This document shows positions 7,219-10,936 of a stretch of 10,936 bases of DNA, piece after piece. Position 1 is the first letter of the stretch. Every line of letters begins with the position of its first letter. The position numbers and the translations under genes are program-made. The DNA is from JBHIER01 sp046760705 [NCBI: bacterium]. Its GTDB lineage: Bacteria > JBHIER01 > G020348925. The notes below the pieces were generated by a model. That model saw only the letters and a program-made list of their open reading frames with translations. It searched no databases and was not told the DNA's origin. Location: positions 1-10,936 of the forward strand of contig JBHIER010000067.1 in assembly GCA_046760705.1 (NCBI GenBank), written 5' to 3'.

Positions 7219-7974
7219 ATGCAATTTCTTAGAAAGTTCATTTTTTGGAGATTGGGTCATGCCGCTCAAAAGGTGGGGGGCCTTTCTGGATTGCAGAAGG
7301 ATATTGGCTACACCTTCAGAGACCCCTCACTTCTGGCCATGGCTCTGGTCCACCGGTCGTACACACCCATGGAGGGGCACGAGCAGATTTCGTCCAATGA
7401 GCGACTGGAATTCTTGGGAGATGCAGTGCTCAACCTGTTGGTCACAGAGTATCTCTATCATACCTTTCCTGACAAGCAGGAGGGTGATCTCACACAGATA
7501 AAATCTCGCATTGTGAGTAGAACGGTCATTGCTGAGAAGGCCAAAGAGTTCCAGTTGGGCCGCTACCTCATGTTAGGCCCAGGCGAGGAGCAGTCCGGGG
7601 GACGATCCCGGACTTCCATTATAGCCGATGGGTTCGAGGCGCTGTTGGGGGCCATGTACCTCGATGGCGGGACGAAGGCAGTCACCTCTTTTCTTCAGGC
7701 GCACCTTCTGAACGATCTGGACCGCATCATTTTGGCTGAGGAACACACCAATTATAAGAGCCTCCTTCTGGAGTATTGTCAAGGTCTGGGAAGAGGGCAG
7801 CCGGTCTACAGAGTGAGCCGAGAGACAGGCCCCGAGCATGAAAAGGAGTTCACAGTGGTGGTCAAAATTGAGGGGGTGACCAGAGGCACTGGTGTGGGCC
7901 GAAACAAGAGGGAGGCGGAGCAGCGGGCGGCTAAAGAGGCTCTGGAAAAGATAGGAGTTTTGGGCGGGACATGA
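7219..7974 (+). CDS. rnc: Ribonuclease III
   Basis: RNase III cleaves double-stranded RNA, chiefly rRNA precursors and structured mRNAs, as a Mg2+-dependent homodimer. The 251-residue product has the signature NERLEFLGDAVL (60-71) with Glu61, Glu64 and Asp68, then Glu88, and the catalytic Asp137 and Glu140 in DGFEALLGAMYLD. A double-stranded RNA-binding domain occupies about 177-247 (NYKSLLLEYCQ at its start, GVGRNKREAEQRAAKEAL at its end). The N-terminus is about 15 residues longer than the E. coli enzyme, with a basic-aromatic stretch MQFLRKFIFWRLGH that I recall as common in FCB-group RNase III. The ATG at 7219 has a poor ribosome binding site. A TTG at 7291 with AGGTGGGGGG (7271-7280) upstream would give a standard 227-residue enzyme, so the start is not certain. 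It lies 265 bp after fabF and may have its own promoter. Confidence 0.95.
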   Translation: MQFLRKFIFWRLGHAAQKVGGLSGLQKDIGYTFRDPSLLAMALVHRSYTPMEGHEQISSNERLEFLGDAVLNLLVTEYLYHTFPDKQEGDLTQIKSRIVSRTVIAEKAKEFQLGRYLMLGPGEEQSGGRSRTSIIADGFEALLGAMYLDGGTKAVTSFLQAHLLNDLDRIILAEEHTNYKSLLLEYCQGLGRGQPVYRVSRETGPEHEKEFTVVVKIEGVTRGTGVGRNKREAEQRAAKEALEKIGVLGGT

Positions 7975-7994
7975 TGAGACGTGATCAACGACCT

Positions 7995-8015
7995 GTGCCA
8001 GGATCGCTCTGGCGC
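7995..8015 (+). terminator. Possible terminator hairpin after rnc
   Basis: GTGCCAG (7995-8001) and CTGGCGC (8009-8015) pair over 7 bp with one G-U, around a 7-nt loop. The hairpin lies 20 bp after the rnc stop. The following TCATCTTTGG is only weakly T-rich, so termination may be partial and helped by the next hairpin (8030-8062). Confidence 0.35.
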
Positions 8016-8029
8016 TCATCTTTGGATTG

Positions 8030-8062
8030 AAAAAGCCGCCGGAGTTATGCGCCCCGGTGGCT
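8030..8062 (-). terminator. Terminator of the minus-strand surface protein gene
   Basis: AGCCGCCGG (8034-8042) and CCGGTGGCT (8054-8062) form a 9-bp stem with one imperfect pair and an 11-nt loop. Read on the minus strand, the stem ends in GGCGGCTTTTT, giving an uninterrupted five-T run 28 bp after that gene's stop. This is the orientation of a Rho-independent terminator. On the plus strand the stem is followed by CTTCAGTT, so it could also help stop transcription coming from rnc. Confidence 0.65.
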
Positions 8063-8070
8063 CTTCAGTT

Positions 8071-8140
8071 CTCCAGGCTGGACTCAACTCTACCTCAACA
8101 GGGTCATTCGCCTTGTCTGAATAACATTTCCAGCCTGGAG
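8071..8140. repeat. 12-bp inverted repeat around the stop codon of the minus-strand gene
   Basis: CTCCAGGCTGGA (8071-8082) and TCCAGCCTGGAG (8129-8140) are perfect reverse complements separated by 46 bp, and the stop codon of the minus-strand gene lies between them. Each arm is itself an odd palindrome, TCCAG-N-CTGGA. One copy is coding (in LQAGN near the C-terminus) and the other is in the 3' untranslated region. Function is unknown, and chance or a duplicated protein-binding site are both possible. Confidence 0.45.
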
Positions 8141-10936
8141 TTGATAAATGTAGACGCCGGAACTGAGGCGCTGTCCGGTGCGGTCCCTCCCTTCCCAGTT
8201 GACGGTGTGTGTGCCCACCTCTTTTTGCTCATCAACCAAGGTAACGATCTGTTGGCCGAGTATATTGTAGACCTTGAGGGTAACCCGTTCTCCCCTCGGA
8301 ACAGCGAATGTTATGTTCGTTTCGGGATTGAAGGGGTTTGGGTAATTTTGATGTAGGTTCCAGGTCTCAGGCCGCAAGGCACCTGTCTTCATGATGATCG
8401 GCTTGATCTCTACTGGAATACTTTCCATGCAACTGGCGGCCAATATGACGTCGTCAAAGCGCAATGCGCTTTCCCCTTTCCGCTCTGCGCTTCTCACCCT
8501 GAACGGCACGGTGAGGACAGGTTCAGTCCCAGCCGGGATAGCCAACCCCTCTGGGCTGTATAGGACAGCTGCTAACTCTCCATCCTCGGCATTGGAGGCC
8601 AAGCTCATGTGAGCGGTGCGTTCGGTCAGTCGGGGTACAGTCGGCACTAGAAGGTCGGAGTCGTAACCTAACTTGAGCTGGAGTCCCCCTATTTGGGTCT
8701 CGGTCTCTACGAAAATTTGAAGCTCGAAAGTCTCTCCTGCGGAGACAGAGATGTCCACAGCCCCGATCACCGCCGACGGCGAAGCGATTACCTTGCTTCT
8801 ACTTGCACCTGAAGGGCACGTGTCGACGCCCAGAATGACATTGACTATACCCAATGCATCCAGAATATTAATGACTCCATCTCCATTGCAGTCGGCCCCC
8901 CAGAGTTCATCTTCGGTGGTCAGGGGGAGTGTACCCAAAATGTGGTTGACTACGGCAAGTGCGTCCAGAACGTTAATCATACCATCCAGATTCGCATCCC
9001 CGGCCATGAAAGCACTCTGGCCCACGATCAGCAGGCCGTCAGCCGTCCTGGTGAGGATGGGGCCTGCATTTACGTTGGATAGCACCGTCTTCATGAAATG
9101 AAAATGAAGGCTATCACCTTCGACCGCACCATCACTGATGGTAAAGACCACCTGAATAACACTTCCAGTTCCAGAAGTGATGACATCGGAGCCGAGATCT
9201 GAGACAACAATATTCACCCGCCCTGCCTCAGGCTCGCTCCAGTGAAAGAGATCCATAGTGCTAGTTCGGATTGTTGAGTATACTCCGCGGACGGTTAACA
9301 GATCGGACGGGAAAGAAAACTTGATCTCCAGACCAGCTACTGCCTCGGTGTTGTGGGTCTCGTTGTCGAGGTGGATGTCCACATCGGCCTGTTGGCCAGG
9401 CTGCCCATACGAAGTAGGGAAATAGAGATCAACCATCGGTTCGTTGGAGGTACCGTTACCAGAGACAAGAACTGTCGCCGAGGGATTCTCAGGGTCGTTG
9501 CTCTCAATAGTGATCGTCCCCTGTTTGGGACCAGCCGTCGACGGGCTTAAGGTCACCGTGACGCTCAGGTAACTGTGAGGAGCAACCATCTGGGGGAAAG
9601 ACTGTGGAGATGTGATGACAAAGTCGCTATGGTCTGAGTGAATTGAGCTGACGGTCAGAGAAGTCTGTCCAATATCGGTAATGTCAACAGCCCAAGATGT
9701 ATGACCACCCACGGGGACATCACCAAAGTCGTGACTGAAGGCCCCAATCGACAGTTTGGGTCCGCTCTCAGGGATTCCATTACCTTCGACAACAACATAT
9801 TTCGTCCCTTCATCTGGATCATCGCTCTCAAGGGTGAGGAAGCAGGAATATGAACCTTCGGCTGGTGGGCAGAAGCGGATAAGGATGTGCTGACAACCGA
9901 AGGGAATCAAAGCCATTGGGAAAGTCGGTGGTTGCAGAACCTCAAATTCGTAGCAATCAGAGGTGACGGAATAGATGTGCAGAGGCGCAGTACCATCGTT
10001 GGAGATGACGAAATTGGTATCTTTGCATGTGCCGAAGGAAACATCGTCAAAGTCCAAGGTGTCCGCACTTGTACCAATGTCGGGGAATGTCTCACTGAAA
10101 TCGCAGACGTCCCCCAATCCGTCGCCGTCGATATCGGCCTGATCAGCATTGTAAATTGTGGGGCAGTTGTCTACATCGCCGCAGATGCCGTCGCTGTCGT
10201 AATCATTGAACGGGTCATTGGGGCAGGCATCGCAAGCATCACCGATGCCGTCCTGGTCACTGTCGGCTTGATTGGGGTTATAGGTGTTCGGACAGTCGTC
10301 CACGTCACCACAGACCCCATCACCGTCCTCATCGTTCAGGGGGTCATTAGGGCAGGCATCGCAAGCATCACCGATGCCATCGCCGTCTGAATCGGCCTGG
10401 GTGGGATTGGCCACGGTGGGGCAATTGTCCACGTCATCGCACACTCCATCGCCGTCCATATCTGGACAATCATCACAGACATCGCCGATGCCGTCGCCAT
10501 CAGAGTCCGATTGATCAGGGTTGAAAGTGAACGGACAATTGTCCAAATCACGACACACCCCATCGCCATCAATGTCATTATCAGGATCATTGGGGCAAGG
10601 ATCGCACGCATCGCCTAAATCATCGCCATCGGCGTCCTGCTGGCCGGGATTGGCAACGGCGGGGCAATTGTCCACGTCTCCACACACCCCATCACCGTCC
10701 TGATCGTTCAAAGGATCGTTGGGACAACTATCGCAGGTATCGCCTAAGCCATCACCATCACTGTCGGTCTGACTCGGATTCGATACCGAGGGGCAGTTGT
10801 CCACGTCTCCACACACCCCATCGCCATCAAGATCGTTATCTGGATCATTGGGGCAAGGATCGCAGGCATCACCGATGCCATCGCCATCACCATCGGCCTG
10901 GCCGGGATTGGCAACGGCGGGGCAATTGTCCACGTC
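8090..10936 (-). CDS. Large secreted multidomain protein: TSP3 repeats, ASH domains, cohesin/dockerin modules, C-terminal sorting-type domain (5' end outside window)
   Basis: The frame is open to the right edge, and 948 residues are visible before TAG. Numbering from the first codon in the window, I see these regions in order. Residues 3-279 are calcium-binding thrombospondin type 3 repeats. Two ASPM/SPD-2/Hydin-like ('choice-of-anchor D') beta domains follow (about 284-387, 394-495), each ending in SNDP/SDDP and GNG motifs. A cohesin-like domain lies at about 500-639. A dockerin-like pair of EF-type loops spans 645-709, GDANLDGMINVLDA and DCNGDGVINILDA. A second cohesin-like domain is at about 710-849. 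The C-terminal domain (about 860-948) begins LHQNYPNPFNPETNITF and ends RRMTLLR, matching FlgD-Ig/type IX sorting-type tails. The protein should be exported and cell-surface bound or released. The signal peptide would be beyond the window. No enzyme domain is visible. The gene converges on rnc and is unrelated to the operon. Domain calls are by eye, and exact function is unknown. Confidence 0.85.
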   Translation of the reverse strand, partial: DVDNCPAVANPGQADGDGDGIGDACDPCPNDPDNDLDGDGVCGDVDNCPSVSNPSQTDSDGDGLGDTCDSCPNDPLNDQDGDGVCGDVDNCPAVANPGQQDADGDDLGDACDPCPNDPDNDIDGDGVCRDLDNCPFTFNPDQSDSDGDGIGDVCDDCPDMDGDGVCDDVDNCPTVANPTQADSDGDGIGDACDACPNDPLNDEDGDGVCGDVDDCPNTYNPNQADSDQDGIGDACDACPNDPFNDYDSDGICGDVDNCPTIYNADQADIDGDGLGDVCDFSETFPDIGTSADTLDFDDVSFGTCKDTNFVISNDGTAPLHIYSVTSDCYEFEVLQPPTFPMALIPFGCQHILIRFCPPAEGSYSCFLTLESDDPDEGTKYVVVEGNGIPESGPKLSIGAFSHDFGDVPVGGHTSWAVDITDIGQTSLTVSSIHSDHSDFVITSPQSFPQMVAPHSYLSVTVTLSPSTAGPKQGTITIESNDPENPSATVLVSGNGTSNEPMVDLYFPTSYGQPGQQADVDIHLDNETHNTEAVAGLEIKFSFPSDLLTVRGVYSTIRTSTMDLFHWSEPEAGRVNIVVSDLGSDVITSGTGSVIQVVFTISDGAVEGDSLHFHFMKTVLSNVNAGPILTRTADGLLIVGQSAFMAGDANLDGMINVLDALAVVNHILGTLPLTTEDELWGADCNGDGVINILDALGIVNVILGVDTCPSGASRSKVIASPSAVIGAVDISVSAGETFELQIFVETETQIGGLQLKLGYDSDLLVPTVPRLTERTAHMSLASNAEDGELAAVLYSPEGLAIPAGTEPVLTVPFRVRSAERKGESALRFDDVILAASCMESIPVEIKPIIMKTGALRPETWNLHQNYPNPFNPETNITFAVPRGERVTLKVYNILGQQIVTLVDEQKEVGTHTVNWEGRDRTGQRLSSGVYIYQLQAGNVIQTRRMTLLR
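10100..10936 (-). repeat. Tandem thrombospondin type 3 repeat array (129-bp / 43-residue units)
   Basis: On the minus strand six units and a half unit follow one another. Units at 10930-10802, 10801-10673, 10672-10544, 10429-10301 and 10300-10172 are 43 residues each. The unit at 10543-10430 has 38 residues, and the terminal half unit (10171-10100) has 24. Each full unit runs DNCPxxxNPxQxDxDGDGxGDxCD, then xCPNDPxNDxDGDGVCGDV, with four cysteines and dense Asp for calcium and disulfides, as in thrombospondin type 3 repeats. The array continues past the right edge, so the total number of units is unknown. Confidence 0.93.

Noticed and set aside
7196-7501. Plus-strand frame of 101 codons starting upstream of rnc
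   Set aside because: It mostly overlaps rnc in another frame; rnc has complete catalytic and RNA-binding motifs and this frame has none.
9887-10390. Plus-strand open frame of 167 codons with hydrophobic, membrane-like repeats
   Set aside because: The repeated Ile/Val-rich sequence is the antisense of the Asp-rich TSP3 units on the minus strand, and there is no ribosome binding site.
10100-10936. Regularly spaced repeats that might suggest a CRISPR array
   Set aside because: The period is 129 bp, the whole unit is conserved with no unique spacers, and it is in frame within a protein with the TSP3 consensus.
1-10936. A hidden defence, mobile or otherwise undescribed multi-gene system
   Set aside because: Nine of the eleven genes are complete, canonical housekeeping genes in one operon, the left-edge gene is a standard ABC permease end, and the remaining gene is a structural surface protein. 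No transposase, integrase, nuclease-effector or toxin-antitoxin signature was found.

Overview
The window looks like ordinary chromosome from a bacterium of the FCB superphylum, probably an uncultured candidate phylum of the Zixibacteria/Latescibacterota/KSB1 kind. This placement is an inference. It rests on the minus-strand protein at the right end, which joins thrombospondin type 3 repeats, ASPM/SPD-2/Hydin-like domains, cohesin- and dockerin-like modules and a C-terminal 'QNYPNPFNP' sorting-type domain. It also rests on the N-terminal extension of RNase III. No rRNA or other strong taxonomic marker is present.

Layout. Positions 1-165 are the last codons of a MacB/FtsX-type ABC transporter permease. 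A 365-bp non-coding stretch follows, with a terminator-like hairpin (305-340) and a possible promoter (about 469-497). From 531 to 6953 runs a tight plus-strand operon: ndk, yceD (DUF177), rpmF, plsX, fabH, fabD, fabG, acpP, fabF. Gaps are at most 45 bp and several genes overlap. A 265-bp spacer full of repeat-like sequence separates fabF from rnc (7219-7974). Two hairpins lie between rnc and a large convergent minus-strand gene (8090 to beyond 10936).

How the genes work together. plsX, fabH, fabD, fabG, acpP and fabF make the core of type II fatty acid synthesis and its link to phospholipid synthesis: FabD loads malonyl on ACP, FabH starts chains, FabF elongates, FabG reduces, and PlsX passes the finished acyl chain to phosphate. 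yceD and rpmF tie this to 50S ribosome assembly, the widely conserved yceD-rpmF-plsX-fab grouping, and rnc adds RNA processing. ndk at the head is a less usual addition. All active-site residues I looked for are present, and no gene in the operon is broken.

The minus-strand gene is unrelated to the operon. It encodes a large secreted or surface-anchored calcium-binding protein whose N-terminus lies outside the window.

I see no CRISPR array, transposase, toxin-antitoxin pair, phage gene, tRNA or rRNA, and no convincing undescribed system. The points most worth a second look are the cohesin-dockerin-cohesin arrangement in one polypeptide, the higher-order structure of the TSP3 array, and the repeat-rich fabF-rnc spacer.
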